From Neobacillus citreus (GTDB lineage Bacteria; Bacillota; Bacilli; Bacillales; Cytobacillaceae): a stretch of 64,000 bases of DNA. The notes beneath the pieces were generated by a model. The model ran no database searches. It saw only the letters and a list, made by a program, of their open reading frames with translations, and was not told where the DNA came from. The DNA is taken from the NCBI RefSeq assembly GCF_018343545.2, contig NZ_JAGYPE020000023.1, positions 1 through 64,000 of the forward strand. Reading direction: 5' to 3'. Position 1 is the stretch's first letter, and each line of letters begins with the position of its first letter. The position numbers were made by a program, and so were the translations under genes. Below are positions 8,129-17,742 of this stretch, one piece after another.

Positions 8129-8737
8129 ATGGCATTTGAATTACCAAAATTACCTTACGCGGAAGATGCACTTGAGCCACATTTCGATAAGGAAACTATG
8201 AACATTCACCACACAAGACATCACAACACTTATGTGACTAACCTAAACAACGCTTTAGCAGGCAACGAAGAATTGCTTTCTAAGTCAGTTGAAGAAGTTA
8301 TCTCAAACTTGGATGCTATTCCAGAAGCAGCACGCACTGCTGTTCGTAACAACGGCGGCGGTCATGCGAACCACTCTTTATTCTGGCAAATTCTTTCTCC
8401 AAATGGCGGCGGTGCTCCAAGTGGAGAACTTGCTGATGCAATCAACAGCAAATTTGGCAGCTTCGAAGCTTTCAAAGAAGAATTCGCAAAAGCAGCAACT
8501 ACTCGCTTTGGCTCTGGCTGGGCATGGCTATCCGTTAATAACGGCGAATTAGAAGTATCCAGCACACCAAACCAAGACTCTCCATTGATGGAAGGCAAAA
8601 CTCCAATCCTTGGCCTAGATGTTTGGGAGCATGCTTACTACTTAAAATTCCAAAACAAGCGTCCAGACTACATCGCTTCATTCTGGAACGTAGTAAACTG
8701 GGACGAAGTTTCCAAGCGTTACAGCGCAGCGAAATAA
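8129..8737 (+). CDS. sodA: superoxide dismutase (Mn type) SodA
   Basis: Cytoplasmic enzyme of 202 aa that dismutates superoxide to hydrogen peroxide and oxygen. Diagnostic stretches are [34 protein letters not shown] and [19 protein letters not shown]. They include the His, His, Asp and His metal ligands; the GGG and DVWEHAYY blocks fit the Mn/Fe family, with Mn likely for bacilli. AGGGAGG ribosome site and a following terminator make it monocistronic. Codon use is strongly biased, as expected of a highly expressed gene. The location after a divergent oxygen regulator is unusual compared with B. subtilis. Confidence 0.96.
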   Translation: MAFELPKLPYAEDALEPHFDKETMNIHHTRHHNTYVTNLNNALAGNEELLSKSVEEVISNLDAIPEAARTAVRNNGGGHANHSLFWQILSPNGGGAPSGELADAINSKFGSFEAFKEEFAKAATTRFGSGWAWLSVNNGELEVSSTPNQDSPLMEGKTPILGLDVWEHAYYLKFQNKRPDYIASFWNVVNWDEVSKRYSAAK

Positions 8738-8749
8738 TTAATAATTGTA

Positions 8750-8780
8750 AAAAAGGCAGCTCTTTGCAGCTGTCTTTTTT
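8750..8780 (+). terminator. sodA terminator
   Basis: Stem AGGCAGC / GCTGTCT with loop TCTTTGCA, preceded by A5 and followed by T6, directly after sodA. Confidence 0.85.
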
Positions 8781-8850
8781 CATGCCCAAATTTGAATAAT
8801 AACCTGCCGCTTGTTAAAGACTACCTCTTAAGACAAAGGGGAGTTTTTTT

Positions 8851-10068
8851 ATGGCAAAAAAATTTAAGTTTTTAGGGGATGTTGAATTAACAAAGGATTT
8901 AACCCTTTTACTGATGATTGGCGGCTTATATTCTTTAAGCGTTGCCTTATCCAACACATTCGTAAATATTTATTTATGGAAGCAAACTGGCCAATACTCT
9001 GATCTCGCCTTATATAACCTTTCCATCGTCGTTTTGCAGCCACTCACATTTATCTTGGCGGGCCGATGGGCAAAGAAAATTGACCGCGTGATTGTTCTCC
9101 GAATAGGAGTTTCTTTTTTAGCGTTCTTCTATTTGGCCGTGTTGCTATCCGGGACTAAGGCTGCCACTTATTTGCTGCTCTTAGGGGGACTGTTAGGAGT
9201 AGGGTACGGTTTTTATTGGCTAGCCTACAATGTGCTGACGTTTGAAATCACCGAACCGGAAACAAGAGATTTTTTCAATGGTTTTTTGGGAATATTATCT
9301 TCCTTAGGCGGGATGATTGGTCCGATCGCAGCAGGGGTGATTATTACCCGATTCGAAAAGTTTACCGGCTATACGATTGTTTTTGGCTTGTCGTTAGGAT
9401 TATTTGCCCTTGCGGTGCTGTTAAGCTTTTCTTTGAAACCTAGACCAGCGAAGGGGAGATATTGCTTCAAACGAATATTGGAAGAAAGAAAACAAAATGA
9501 AAATTGGCGTCTTATCACGAACGCCCATTTTTTTCAGGGGCTCCGAGAAGGGACGTTTTTATTTGTCATTTCTGTCTTTGTGTATATTTCAACAGGCAGC
9601 GAAATGGCTTTGGGGACCTTTGGACTGCTAAATTCGGGAATTTCGTTTGTAGCCTATTTTCTTGCTTCTAGGCTGATTAAAAAAAGTTATCGGAAAAAGG
9701 CCATACTCATTGGCGGACTTATGCTGTATGCCGCAGTCATTCTGATAGCCTGGGAAGTAAACTACGCAAAGCTGTTAATTTATGCTGCTATGATCGCGAT
9801 TGCCTATCCGCTTTTGCTCGTTCCGTATATGTCAACAACGTATGATGTGATTGGATCGGGTTGGAAGGCAGCGGAAATGCGGATTGAATATATTGTAGTG
9901 AGGGAAATTTTCTTAAATGTTGGCCGTATTGTTTCCGTCCTTGCTTTCCTCGCAGCAGTCACCTTATTTAATGAAGAAAAAAGCATCCCATATTTATTAT
10001 TGATTTTGGGTGCTGGGCATACATTGATTTATCTATTTATAAAAAGGGTCCGACTGCCTGCTGTATAA
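8851..10068 (+). CDS. yqgE: major facilitator superfamily transporter YqgE
   Basis: 405-aa polytopic protein with about twelve hydrophobic helices and a central cytoplasmic loop (KPRPAKGRYCFKRILEERKQNE) splitting two six-helix halves, the MFS arrangement. Intracellular loop 2-3 has GRWAKKIDRVI, a variant of the MFS signature. Substrate is unknown. The order sodA-MFS-pbpA equals sodA-yqgE-pbpA of B. subtilis, which supports the symbol. AAAGGGGAG precedes the ATG. The gene ends in its own terminator, so it is transcribed apart from pbpA. Confidence 0.83.
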   Translation: MAKKFKFLGDVELTKDLTLLLMIGGLYSLSVALSNTFVNIYLWKQTGQYSDLALYNLSIVVLQPLTFILAGRWAKKIDRVIVLRIGVSFLAFFYLAVLLSGTKAATYLLLLGGLLGVGYGFYWLAYNVLTFEITEPETRDFFNGFLGILSSLGGMIGPIAAGVIITRFEKFTGYTIVFGLSLGLFALAVLLSFSLKPRPAKGRYCFKRILEERKQNENWRLITNAHFFQGLREGTFLFVISVFVYISTGSEMALGTFGLLNSGISFVAYFLASRLIKKSYRKKAILIGGLMLYAAVILIAWEVNYAKLLIYAAMIAIAYPLLLVPYMSTTYDVIGSGWKAAEMRIEYIVVREIFLNVGRIVSVLAFLAAVTLFNEEKSIPYLLLILGAGHTLIYLFIKRVRLPAV

Positions 10069-10105
10069 AGCGAATGAGTGAAGATTTGCTCATCGCTTTT
10101 TTATT
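10068..10105 (+). terminator. yqgE terminator
   Basis: Imperfect stem AGCGAATGAG / CTCATCGCT with a T6ATTTT tail immediately after the MFS gene. Confidence 0.75.
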
Positions 10106-10190
10106 TTGAAAAAATGGTAAGTCTTCTCCATAGAAAAAAACTACACTTTCTTATACAATTAATTAGGTTATTGACTTAGGGAGGTGCGTT

Positions 10191-12329
10191 TTGACCTTGA
10201 AGAAGAAAAAGAAGAAGCCGGCGGTTCCTTTTCGCTTAAACATGCTTTTCTTTGTCGTCTTTTTGCTTTTTTCCATCCTTGTTTTACGGCTTGGAGAATT
10301 ACAAATTGTATTCGGAGAAGATTTTAAAAGGGAAATTGAACGAACAGACAATATTACGGTCTCAAATCCCGTGCCTAGAGGGAAAATGTATGACCGAAAC
10401 GGGAACGTTATTGTAGATAATTCACCGCTAAATGCGATTACGTATACTAAATATCAAAATACAACACCGCAGGAAATGCTGGAAACAGCTAAAAAATTAG
10501 CAAAATTAATTACTATGGACACCTCAAAGGTCCGTGAACGTGATAAAAAGGATTTTTGGATCCTAATTCATCCGGACAAGGCAAAAGAAAAAATCACCGA
10601 TAAAGAATGGACCGAATTTAAAAATAAAAAGCTGGATGATAAAGACATTTATAAACTACAGCTTAAGAGAATTACGGAAGAAGATTTGAACAGTCTAACC
10701 CCGGAAGAGGTAGAAACGCTGGCTATTTATCGGGAATTCAACAGCGGTTACGCTTTAACGCCGCAAATTGTCAAAAATAAAGATGTAACCCCAGAGGAAT
10801 TTGCTGCAGTCAGCGAAAACCTGGAAAATCTCCCAGGGATTGATACCACCACAGATTGGGCCAGAAACTATGTTTTTGGAGATACCCTAAAATCTATTTT
10901 AGGGGATGTATCATCTTCTGATTCGGGGCTGCCAAAGGAACAATTGGACAAGTATCTTGCCAAAGATTACAGCCGAAACGATCGGGTCGGAAAGAGTTAT
11001 CTGGAATTAAAATACGAAGATGTCCTTCGCGGGGAGAAGGCTAAAGTAAAAAATACAACCGATAAGTCAGGGAAAATTTTATCTTCAGAGGTCATATCGG
11101 AAGGCAATCGAGGAAAAGATCTTGTCTTAACCATTGACATGGACCTTCAGGCACAAGTAGACAAAATTATTGAAGAAGAGATTTGGAACGCAAAAAAGAG
11201 TCCGAATACTGGACTTATGGATAGGGCCTTTGCCGTTATGATGAACCCAAAAACGGGTGAAATCCTGGCATTGTCAGGTAAACAGCTTGTAAAGAATAAG
11301 GAAACAGGCAAACTGGAAATGCGGGATTATGCCCAAGGGACGTTTACAAGCTCATACAACATGGGGTCAGCTGTTAAAGGTGCGACTATTTTAACAGGCT
11401 ATCAAACTGGTGCCATAAGACCGGGATCTGTCCTTCGGGATGAACCTCTAGTCATTAAAGGAACACCTGTTAAAAAATCTTGGAAAACCTTCGGCGACAT
11501 TAACGATTTACGGGCGCTGCAGGTCTCCTCGAACGTGTACATGTGGAAAACGGTGATTGCTATGGCTGGCGGCCGTTATATTCCGAATGGACCGCTTGTA
11601 TTGGATACGGACAAAGGTTTTAGTACAATGCGGAAATCCTTTAATCAATTTGGCCTTGGAATTCGTACAGGTATTGATCTTCCCAATGAAATGAGCGGTT
11701 TTCCAGGCTCTGACAAACGGTCAGGTCTGCTTCTTGACTTTGCCATCGGCCAGTACGATACGTATACACCTATTCAACTTGCGCAATACATTTCGACCAT
11801 CGCAAACGGGGGCTACCGTATTCAGCCGCATGTTGTGAAGGAAATTCGTGAACCAGAATTGGATAACAATGAATTGGGTCCGATTGTGGCGGAAATTCAG
11901 CCGAAGGTATTAAATCGTGTTGAAATGAAGGATGAATGGATTAAACGCGTCCAAGAGGGATTCCGAATGGTTATGCAGGTTGGCGACGGTACCGGTACCG
12001 GCTTCTGGAGAAGTAAGCCATATAATCCGGCAGGCAAAACCGGTACAGCGGAAGCTTTTTATGATGGCTCTGATAAATCGAAACGTGGAACCGAAGTTTG
12101 GAATTTAAGTCTTGTCAGCTTTGCGCCGTACGATAATCCTGAAGTGGCCATTGCCGTAGTGGTGCCATGGGCTTATGAAGGAAACAGCGGCCCAAGTATT
12201 AACCACCTAATTGGCACAAGGGCAATGGATGCCTATTTTAACTTAAAAAATGCCCGCCAAAACGGAACAGCAGCTGCAGGGGAGGATAACACAGCGGCAA
12301 ACCCACCCGCTGACCAACCACAACATTAA
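10191..12329 (+). CDS. pbpA: penicillin-binding protein 2A, transpeptidase
   Basis: Class B penicillin-binding protein (712 aa) that cross-links peptidoglycan during side-wall elongation. One N-terminal membrane helix (residues 14-36) is followed by the PBP dimerisation domain with RGKMYDRNG and a C-terminal transpeptidase domain. Active-site motifs are S393-x-x-K (GSAVKG), SSN and KTGT. The start is TTG at 10191 with GGGAGGTG upstream. A lysine-rich cytosolic tip (LKKKKKKP) precedes the anchor. The location between yqgE and the pst operon equals pbpA (yqgF) of B. subtilis. The C-terminal tail is Ala/Pro rich. Confidence 0.92.
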   Translation: MTLKKKKKKPAVPFRLNMLFFVVFLLFSILVLRLGELQIVFGEDFKREIERTDNITVSNPVPRGKMYDRNGNVIVDNSPLNAITYTKYQNTTPQEMLETAKKLAKLITMDTSKVRERDKKDFWILIHPDKAKEKITDKEWTEFKNKKLDDKDIYKLQLKRITEEDLNSLTPEEVETLAIYREFNSGYALTPQIVKNKDVTPEEFAAVSENLENLPGIDTTTDWARNYVFGDTLKSILGDVSSSDSGLPKEQLDKYLAKDYSRNDRVGKSYLELKYEDVLRGEKAKVKNTTDKSGKILSSEVISEGNRGKDLVLTIDMDLQAQVDKIIEEEIWNAKKSPNTGLMDRAFAVMMNPKTGEILALSGKQLVKNKETGKLEMRDYAQGTFTSSYNMGSAVKGATILTGYQTGAIRPGSVLRDEPLVIKGTPVKKSWKTFGDINDLRALQVSSNVYMWKTVIAMAGGRYIPNGPLVLDTDKGFSTMRKSFNQFGLGIRTGIDLPNEMSGFPGSDKRSGLLLDFAIGQYDTYTPIQLAQYISTIANGGYRIQPHVVKEIREPELDNNELGPIVAEIQPKVLNRVEMKDEWIKRVQEGFRMVMQVGDGTGTGFWRSKPYNPAGKTGTAEAFYDGSDKSKRGTEVWNLSLVSFAPYDNPEVAIAVVVPWAYEGNSGPSINHLIGTRAMDAYFNLKNARQNGTAAAGEDNTAANPPADQPQH

Positions 12330-12337
12330 TAAAAGTG

Positions 12338-12373
12338 ACACCTGTCTCCAGGATGAGGCAGGTGTTTTTTTTT
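12338..12373 (+). terminator. pbpA terminator
   Basis: Stem ACACCTGTCTC / GAGGCAGGTGT followed by T9, separating pbpA from the PhoP-controlled pst promoter. Confidence 0.85.
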
Positions 12374-12393
12374 GCCAGATTGCTAGATTATGA

Positions 12394-12453
12394 TTTACAA
12401 AAACTAAACATTCATTTACATAACCTTTACAAAACATTAAAACTCTATTTACA
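12394..12453 (+). promoter_or_regulatory. PhoP box array of the pst operon
   Basis: Six hexamers resembling TTTACA start at 12394, 12405, 12415, 12426, 12437 and 12448 (TTTACA, TAAACA, TTTACA, TTTACA, TTAAAA, TTTACA). They are separated by 4-5 nt, so they repeat on one face of the helix. In Bacillus, PhoP dimers bind TT(A/T/C)ACA direct repeats with about 5-nt spacers. The array lies 66 bp before pstS and ends just before a TATTCT-like -10 region, the expected arrangement for activation under phosphate limitation. Confidence 0.8.
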
Positions 12454-12518
12454 GTCATCCTTTATTCTTATGTTTGTAAGGCAGAACAAACAGCCAAACT
12501 CTTAGGGGGAATTAGTAA

Positions 12519-13427
12519 ATGAAAAGTTTTAAAAAAATTAGCCTAATGATGTTAATTGCGGCTTTCATGATTATAGCAGCAGCATGTGGAAGTGATTCTT
12601 CTTCAGATAAAGATAGTGGTGGAGGGAAAGACTCTGGAGAACTATCAGGCTCAATTTCTGTTTCAGGATCATCAGCTATGCAACCGTTAATTGCTGCAGC
12701 TGCTGAAGAATTTATGGCTGAAAACCCAAAAGTTGATATACAAGTAAATGCCGGCGGCTCTGGGACAGGCTTATCACAGGTTGCTGAAGGATCAGTTCAA
12801 ATCGGTAACTCAGACGTTTTCGCTGAAGAAAAAGAAGGAATTCCTGCTGATAAACTTGTTGACCACAAAGTGGCAGTGGTGGGGATGACAGCTGCTGTTA
12901 ACCCTAAAGTAGGAATTGATGATATTAAAAAAGAAGATCTAATCAAAGTATTTACAGGAAAAATTACAAACTGGAAAGAGCTTGGCGGTAAAGACCAAAA
13001 GATTGTTCTTGTAAACCGTCCTGATTCATCCGGAACTCGTGCAGTATTCAATCACTTTGCTCTTGATGGTGCGACACCTGCTGAAGGAATTACCGAGGAT
13101 TCTTCTAACACGGTTAAAAAGATTATAAACGAAACTGAAGGTGCAATTGGATACCTTGCATTCTCCTACTTCACTGATGATTCTGTAACTCCGCTTTCGA
13201 TTGATGGTGTGAAACCGACTGCAGAAAATGTACAATCCGGAAAATTCCCGGTTTGGGCATACCAGCACTCTTATACTAAAGGTGAAGCAGAAGGTTTAAC
13301 AAAAGCGTTCTTAGATTATTTAATGTCAGATGATATCCAAAACACTCTTTTAAAGGAACAAGGATACCTACCTGTTACAAAAATGAAAGTAGAACGCGAT
13401 GCTGAGGGAAATCAAAAAAATATCTAA
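12519..13427 (+). CDS. pstS: phosphate ABC transporter substrate-binding lipoprotein PstS
   Basis: Extracytoplasmic phosphate receptor (302 aa) that feeds the PstCA channel. The N-terminal signal peptide ends in the lipobox AAAC, with C23 as lipidation site, followed by a Ser/Gly-rich linker. The phosphate-binding fold is marked by GSSAMQPLI near the N-terminus and RPDSSGTRAVF, whose Ser/Arg/Thr bind phosphate in the family. It is the first gene of the operon and directly follows the PhoP box, so phosphate-starvation control is expected. Confidence 0.96.
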   Translation: MKSFKKISLMMLIAAFMIIAAACGSDSSSDKDSGGGKDSGELSGSISVSGSSAMQPLIAAAAEEFMAENPKVDIQVNAGGSGTGLSQVAEGSVQIGNSDVFAEEKEGIPADKLVDHKVAVVGMTAAVNPKVGIDDIKKEDLIKVFTGKITNWKELGGKDQKIVLVNRPDSSGTRAVFNHFALDGATPAEGITEDSSNTVKKIINETEGAIGYLAFSYFTDDSVTPLSIDGVKPTAENVQSGKFPVWAYQHSYTKGEAEGLTKAFLDYLMSDDIQNTLLKEQGYLPVTKMKVERDAEGNQKNI

Positions 13428-13521
13428 TAGAAACATCTAGAATGAACTGTTGAAAAATAAAAGAGGGTAAATGCAGAGCGTTTACCCTATTATGACGTAT
13501 TCAAGAGGAGTTTGGTTTAAT

Positions 13522-14445
13522 ATGGAGAAACTTCTTCCCGCAAAAGATAGATTGCTAAAATCAAAGAGAAGCAGTCTTGATGGGGAATTTAGAGGGAAAT
13601 TAATTGTCATTTTGTGTGCCGTTATCATGATATCGGCTACGATTGCGATTACGATCTTCCTTGGAACAAAAGGAATGCAATCATTTACGAAGAACGGGAT
13701 CAGCATCATCGAGTTTTTAACAAGCACTAACTGGAATCCTACAGATAAAGCAAGCCCGATGTATGGAGTTCTTCCGTTTATTTTCGGATCCTTTGCTGTT
13801 ACCTTTCTTGCTGCACTTATTGCCGCGCCATTAGGAATTGGCGGAGCGATTTTTATGACAGAAATTGCTCCTTCTTGGGGAAGAAAAATTCTTCAGCCGA
13901 TTGTGGAACTATTAGTAGGTATTCCATCAGTTGTGTATGGATTTATTGGTTTAACTGTGTTAGTTCCGTTTATCAGAGAAAATGTCGGCGGGCTTGGATT
14001 TAGTTTACTATCCGGGATGATTGTCCTTGCCGTCATGATCTTACCGACGATTACAACGATTGCAACTGATGCAATGAGTTCACTTCCGAACCATCTCCGG
14101 GAAGGATCTTATGCCTTAGGTGCAACTAGATGGCAGACGATTCGAAAAGTGTTGGTGCCGGCTGCAATGCCTTCTTTGCTTACAGCCATCATTCTTGGTA
14201 TGGCGAGAGCATTTGGTGAAGCATTGGCAGTTCAGATGGTCATCGGAAACGTGAGAAATTTGCCATCAAGCATTTTGGATGCATCAGCAACATTAACGAC
14301 CATTATTACATTAAATATGGGGCATACCACTTATGGCAGCGTGGAGAATAACACGCTTTGGTCAATGGGTCTTATTTTATTGATTATGTCGTTTGCCTTC
14401 ATTCTCCTCATTCGTTATCTGTCATCAAGGAGGAAGTTACGATGA
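13522..14445 (+). CDS. pstC: phosphate ABC transporter permease PstC
   Basis: Integral membrane subunit (307 aa) of the Pst channel, with about six helices and the inner-membrane-component EAA loop (LREGSYALGATRWQTIRKVLVPAAMPS) that contacts PstB. I choose the ATG at 13522, preceded by GAGGAG, giving a length like other PstC proteins. A frame reaching 13471 adds 17 unlikely residues, although a GAGGG is also present there. It overlaps pstA by ATGA, showing translational coupling. Confidence 0.93.
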   Translation: MEKLLPAKDRLLKSKRSSLDGEFRGKLIVILCAVIMISATIAITIFLGTKGMQSFTKNGISIIEFLTSTNWNPTDKASPMYGVLPFIFGSFAVTFLAALIAAPLGIGGAIFMTEIAPSWGRKILQPIVELLVGIPSVVYGFIGLTVLVPFIRENVGGLGFSLLSGMIVLAVMILPTITTIATDAMSSLPNHLREGSYALGATRWQTIRKVLVPAAMPSLLTAIILGMARAFGEALAVQMVIGNVRNLPSSILDASATLTTIITLNMGHTTYGSVENNTLWSMGLILLIMSFAFILLIRYLSSRRKLR

Positions 14446-15329
14446 ATAGTAAAGCAGCCGATCGAATTGCAACAGGGGTTTTTGTAGCTATTGCCATCAC
14501 GATCGTAACGATTCTAGCAGGATTGTTTTTCTATATTTTCGTCAATGGATTTAAACATATTTCGCTTGAATTTTTAACAACCCCTTCTAGTAATGTCCGG
14601 GCTGGCGGAGGTATTCGCGACCAATTATTTAATTCATTTTATATTTTGTTCATCACGATGCTGATTACCGTTCCGATTGGAATTGGCGGCGGCGTCTATA
14701 TGGCTGAGTATGCGAAACCGGGTAAAGTAACCGACTTAATCCGGACCTGTATTGAAGTGTTATCGTCATTGCCTTCCATAGTTATTGGTATGTTTGGATT
14801 ATTGATTTTTGTCAACACAACCGGCTGGGGTTACACCATTTTAGGCGGTGCATTGGCACTGACAATCTTTAACCTTCCGACAATGGTACGTACGACCGAG
14901 GATGCCATCCGGGCAGTACCTCGTGATTTAAAAGAGGCCAGCCTCGCCTTGGGAGTTACCCATTGGCATACGATTAAAACGATTATTTTGCCAGCGGCAT
15001 TCCCGTCCGTCTTAACTGGAGCCATTCTGGCTGCAGGAAGGGTTTTTGGTGAAGCGGCAGCATTATTATTTACAGCAGGTCTGTCAACGCCAAGACTGGA
15101 TTATACAAACTGGAATCCTTTTTCAGAACAATCACCGTTGAATATTTTCCGCCCTGCTGAGACATTGGCGGTTCATATATGGTCTGTAAATACACAAGGA
15201 TTAATTCCTGATGTCAATGAAGTTGCCAGCGGTTCTTCTGCGGTCCTCGTTCTTTCAGTCTTGATCTTTAATCTATTGGCGCGCTGGATCGGAAGTTTGA
15301 TTCACAAACGGGCAACAGCAACTAAATAA
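14442..15329 (+). CDS. pstA: phosphate ABC transporter permease PstA
   Basis: Second membrane subunit (295 aa) of the Pst phosphate importer, pairing with PstC. Six hydrophobic helices and the EAA loop ([20 protein letters not shown]) are visible. The ATG at 14442 overlaps the pstC stop by four bases and has AGGAGG 7 nt upstream; the longer frame from 14358 lies inside pstC and is rejected. Between helices 5 and 6 is an external loop with [17 protein letters not shown]. The order S-C-A-B-B equals that of the B. subtilis pst operon. Confidence 0.94.
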   Translation: MNSKAADRIATGVFVAIAITIVTILAGLFFYIFVNGFKHISLEFLTTPSSNVRAGGGIRDQLFNSFYILFITMLITVPIGIGGGVYMAEYAKPGKVTDLIRTCIEVLSSLPSIVIGMFGLLIFVNTTGWGYTILGGALALTIFNLPTMVRTTEDAIRAVPRDLKEASLALGVTHWHTIKTIILPAAFPSVLTGAILAAGRVFGEAAALLFTAGLSTPRLDYTNWNPFSEQSPLNIFRPAETLAVHIWSVNTQGLIPDVNEVASGSSAVLVLSVLIFNLLARWIGSLIHKRATATK

Positions 15330-15343
15330 AGAGGTGGAGTCGA

Positions 15344-16165
15344 ATGTTGACAGCGATAAAGGAGAGAACGAATGTGGAATTACCTTTTCAAACAACAAGT
15401 GTATTCCAGCCTGAAACTATTTTAGCTGTGAAGAATTTAGAAATTTTTTATGGAGAAAAACGAGCGGTTAATGGGATTTCTTTGGATATTGAGAAGAATT
15501 CTGTGACTGCCCTAATCGGTCCGTCAGGCTGCGGGAAATCAACGTTTCTAAGGAGTATCAACCGCATGAATGACTTGATCCCCGGGGCAAAAGCAATCGG
15601 TGAGATTATCTATGAAGATCTCAATATTTTATCTGAAGATATCAATGTAGTTGCCTTAAGAAAGGAAATTGGCATGGTATTTCAAAAGCCTAACCCCTTT
15701 CCAAAATCCATTTATGAAAATATTACCCATGGCTTGAAATTTGCTGGGATTAAGAAAAAAAGCAAACTTGATGAAATTGTCGAAGAGAGTTTACGAAAAG
15801 CGGCTCTATGGGATGAGGTGAAGGATAGACTTCATAAATCAGCCCTCTCGCTTTCTGGCGGGCAGCAACAGCGCCTTTGCATTGCCAGAACGATTGCCAT
15901 GAAACCGACCGTCATCCTGCTTGATGAGCCATCTTCAGCACTTGACCCAATCTCGAATGCCAAGGTTGAAGACCTAATTGTTGATTTAAAGAAGGAATAC
16001 TCAATTATTATTGTTACTCATAATATGCAACAGGCTTCCCGGATTTCGGATAAAACGGCTTTCTTCTTAAGTGGTGATTTAATTGAATACGACAGCACGG
16101 AAACAATCTTTACTAATCCATCGGTTAAAAAGACAGAAGAATACATTTCCGGCCGATTCGGATAA
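15344..16165 (+). CDS. pstB: phosphate ABC transporter ATP-binding protein PstB (first copy)
   Basis: ATPase subunit, 273 aa, energising phosphate uptake. Walker A is GPSGCGKS, the signature is [14 protein letters not shown], Walker B is [13 protein letters not shown] and the H-loop is VTHNMQQA. An N-terminal extension of about 25 residues precedes the ABC domain. Start ATG with GAGGTGG. It is one of two adjacent paralogues; the two share the typical PstB endings ([20 protein letters not shown]). B. subtilis has the same doubling (PstBA/PstBB). Whether the two form a heterodimer is not evident from sequence. Confidence 0.94.
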   Translation: MLTAIKERTNVELPFQTTSVFQPETILAVKNLEIFYGEKRAVNGISLDIEKNSVTALIGPSGCGKSTFLRSINRMNDLIPGAKAIGEIIYEDLNILSEDINVVALRKEIGMVFQKPNPFPKSIYENITHGLKFAGIKKKSKLDEIVEESLRKAALWDEVKDRLHKSALSLSGGQQQRLCIARTIAMKPTVILLDEPSSALDPISNAKVEDLIVDLKKEYSIIIVTHNMQQASRISDKTAFFLSGDLIEYDSTETIFTNPSVKKTEEYISGRFG

Positions 16166-16177
16166 GGGGGAAAACTC

Positions 16178-16951
16178 ATGTCCACTCAGACATTAACAAG
16201 AGATATTTTCGATGTAAAAGATCTTAATTTATGGTACGGTGAGCACCATGCCTTAAAAGGCATCAACTTTCCTATCCAGAAAAAAGAAGTCACAGCCATG
16301 ATTGGTCCTTCGGGCTGCGGGAAATCAACTTTTCTAAAGACGCTTAACTTGATGAATAAAATGATACCGAATGTAAAAATAACCGGAGAAGTGAACTTTG
16401 ACGGTGAAAATATTTTAAATCCTAAAACGGACTTAGTAGAATTGCGTAAACATGTTGGCATGGTATTTCAAAAGGGAAATCCGTTTCCACAGTCCATTTA
16501 TGATAATGTGGCATATGGGCCGAGAATTCATGGAATTAAGAAAAAAACGCATCTTGATGAAATTGTCACCAAAGCGTTAATCGATGTAGCTTTATGGGAC
16601 GAAGTGAAGGATCGTTTGCACGCCCCTGCACTTGGACTGTCCGGCGGACAGCAGCAGCGCCTGTGTATCGCAAGGGCTCTTGCAACTAAGCCTGATGTTT
16701 TACTAATGGACGAACCAACCTCGGCGCTAGACCCGATTTCAACCCTGAAAATCGAGGAGTTAATCCTTGAGTTAAAAGAAAAGTATACCATTGTCATCGT
16801 CACTCACAATATGCAGCAGGCTGCTCGTGTTTCAGACAAAACGGCCTTCTTTCTTATGGGGGAATTAATTGAGGTAGATTTGACACCAAACATTTTTTCA
16901 ATGCCAAAAGATTCAAGAACGGAAGACTATATCACTGGACGATTTGGATAA
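16178..16951 (+). CDS. pstB: phosphate ABC transporter ATP-binding protein PstB (second copy)
   Basis: Second PstB ATPase, 257 aa. Walker A GPSGCGKS, signature [16 protein letters not shown], Walker [14 protein letters not shown] and H-loop VTHNMQQA are intact, so both copies should be active. It starts 12 nt after the first copy, with AAGGGGGAAAA before the ATG. It differs from copy one mainly in the N-terminal extension and the helical subdomain ([18 protein letters not shown] against [18 protein letters not shown]). The downstream gene phoU is only 13 nt away, so all belong to one transcript. Confidence 0.94.
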   Translation: MSTQTLTRDIFDVKDLNLWYGEHHALKGINFPIQKKEVTAMIGPSGCGKSTFLKTLNLMNKMIPNVKITGEVNFDGENILNPKTDLVELRKHVGMVFQKGNPFPQSIYDNVAYGPRIHGIKKKTHLDEIVTKALIDVALWDEVKDRLHAPALGLSGGQQQRLCIARALATKPDVLLMDEPTSALDPISTLKIEELILELKEKYTIVIVTHNMQQAARVSDKTAFFLMGELIEVDLTPNIFSMPKDSRTEDYITGRFG

Positions 16952-16964
16952 TGGGGTGAACAGG

Positions 16965-17624
16965 ATGAATACAAGGTCTAATTTTGATAACAATTTAAAA
17001 CATTTAAAAGAAATGCTGCTTAAAATGGCCGGGATATCGGAACAGGCAATTAAAGACGCCATGCTTGCTTTGCTAAATCAAGATCTTGAATTAGCAAACC
17101 GTGTCATTAACGGTGATAATGCCATTGATGACTTGGAACAGGAAATACATGAAAAAGCACTAATGTTGATTGCTACAGAATCACCGGTAGCCAGGGACTT
17201 AAGAAGAATTAATGTCGCATTGAAGGTCTCATCCGAGGTTGAGCGGATGGGGGATATGGCCGTCAATATTGCCAAGTCAGTCGTCCATATTGGGGAGGAA
17301 AAGTATATTAAAGAAATTGTTGATATCCCGCAGATGATGGAAGCTGCCTTGGAGATGGTGACTGATTCTATAACCGCATTTTATACAGAGGATATCACGA
17401 TTGCTCAAAAATGTGCGGAAAAGGACGATGCAGTCGACAATATGTTTGGAAACCTAGTTCATGAGCTTATGACCTATATCCCGCAAAATCCAAACTCTAT
17501 GAACCAAATTATCCAATTGTCCTTTATTTGCCGGTTCATTGAAAGAATTGCCGACCACTCAACGAATATTGCAGAAAATGTAATTTACCAGGAAACTGGA
17601 AAAAGACTGAATTTAAACAAATAA
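16965..17624 (+). CDS. phoU: phosphate signalling protein PhoU
   Basis: Cytoplasmic regulator of Pst activity and phosphate signalling, 219 aa, composed of two three-helix PhoU repeats. Family patterns are visible: the E/DxxxD-type metal motifs around DNAIDDLEQEIHEKA and EVERMGDMAVNIAKS in the first half, and IERIADHSTNIAENVIY in the second. The ATG at 16965 has GGGGTG upstream; a frame from 16944 would run inside pstB. In B. subtilis 168 the pst operon, as I recall, has no phoU, so this is a difference. A terminator and a dispersed repeat follow. Confidence 0.92.
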   Translation: MNTRSNFDNNLKHLKEMLLKMAGISEQAIKDAMLALLNQDLELANRVINGDNAIDDLEQEIHEKALMLIATESPVARDLRRINVALKVSSEVERMGDMAVNIAKSVVHIGEEKYIKEIVDIPQMMEAALEMVTDSITAFYTEDITIAQKCAEKDDAVDNMFGNLVHELMTYIPQNPNSMNQIIQLSFICRFIERIADHSTNIAENVIYQETGKRLNLNK

Positions 17625-17632
17625 TATGATGA

Positions 17633-17660
17633 AGGATGGGGCTTTAGGCCTCATCCTATT
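17633..17660 (+). terminator. pst operon terminator
   Basis: Stem AGGATGGGGC / GCCTCATCCT with loop TTTAG and a short T tract after phoU. Confidence 0.75.
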
Positions 17661-17666
17661 TTGTTT

Positions 17667-17742
17667 GCTAATAAGAAAGTATAAATTCAACTAGCCTCTG
17701 TCTTCGTCCTAACGGACTCGCCAATCGGCGAGTTTTCATTTA
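17667..17742 (+). repeat. dispersed 112-bp element, deleted copy (R1)
   Basis: 76-bp shortened member of the family whose full copies lie at 26438-26549 and 52987-53098. It begins GCTAATAAGAAAGTATAA and ends GGCGAGTTTTCATTTA, but lacks about 35 bp, namely the inner arm of the AT-rich palindrome and the CTTAACGCA that follows. The junction falls at a short ATAA repeat, which suggests slippage. The 3' hairpin ACTCGCC/GGCGAGT is intact. It lies just downstream of the phoU terminator. The remaining 209 bp to the next gene show no feature. Confidence 0.8.
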
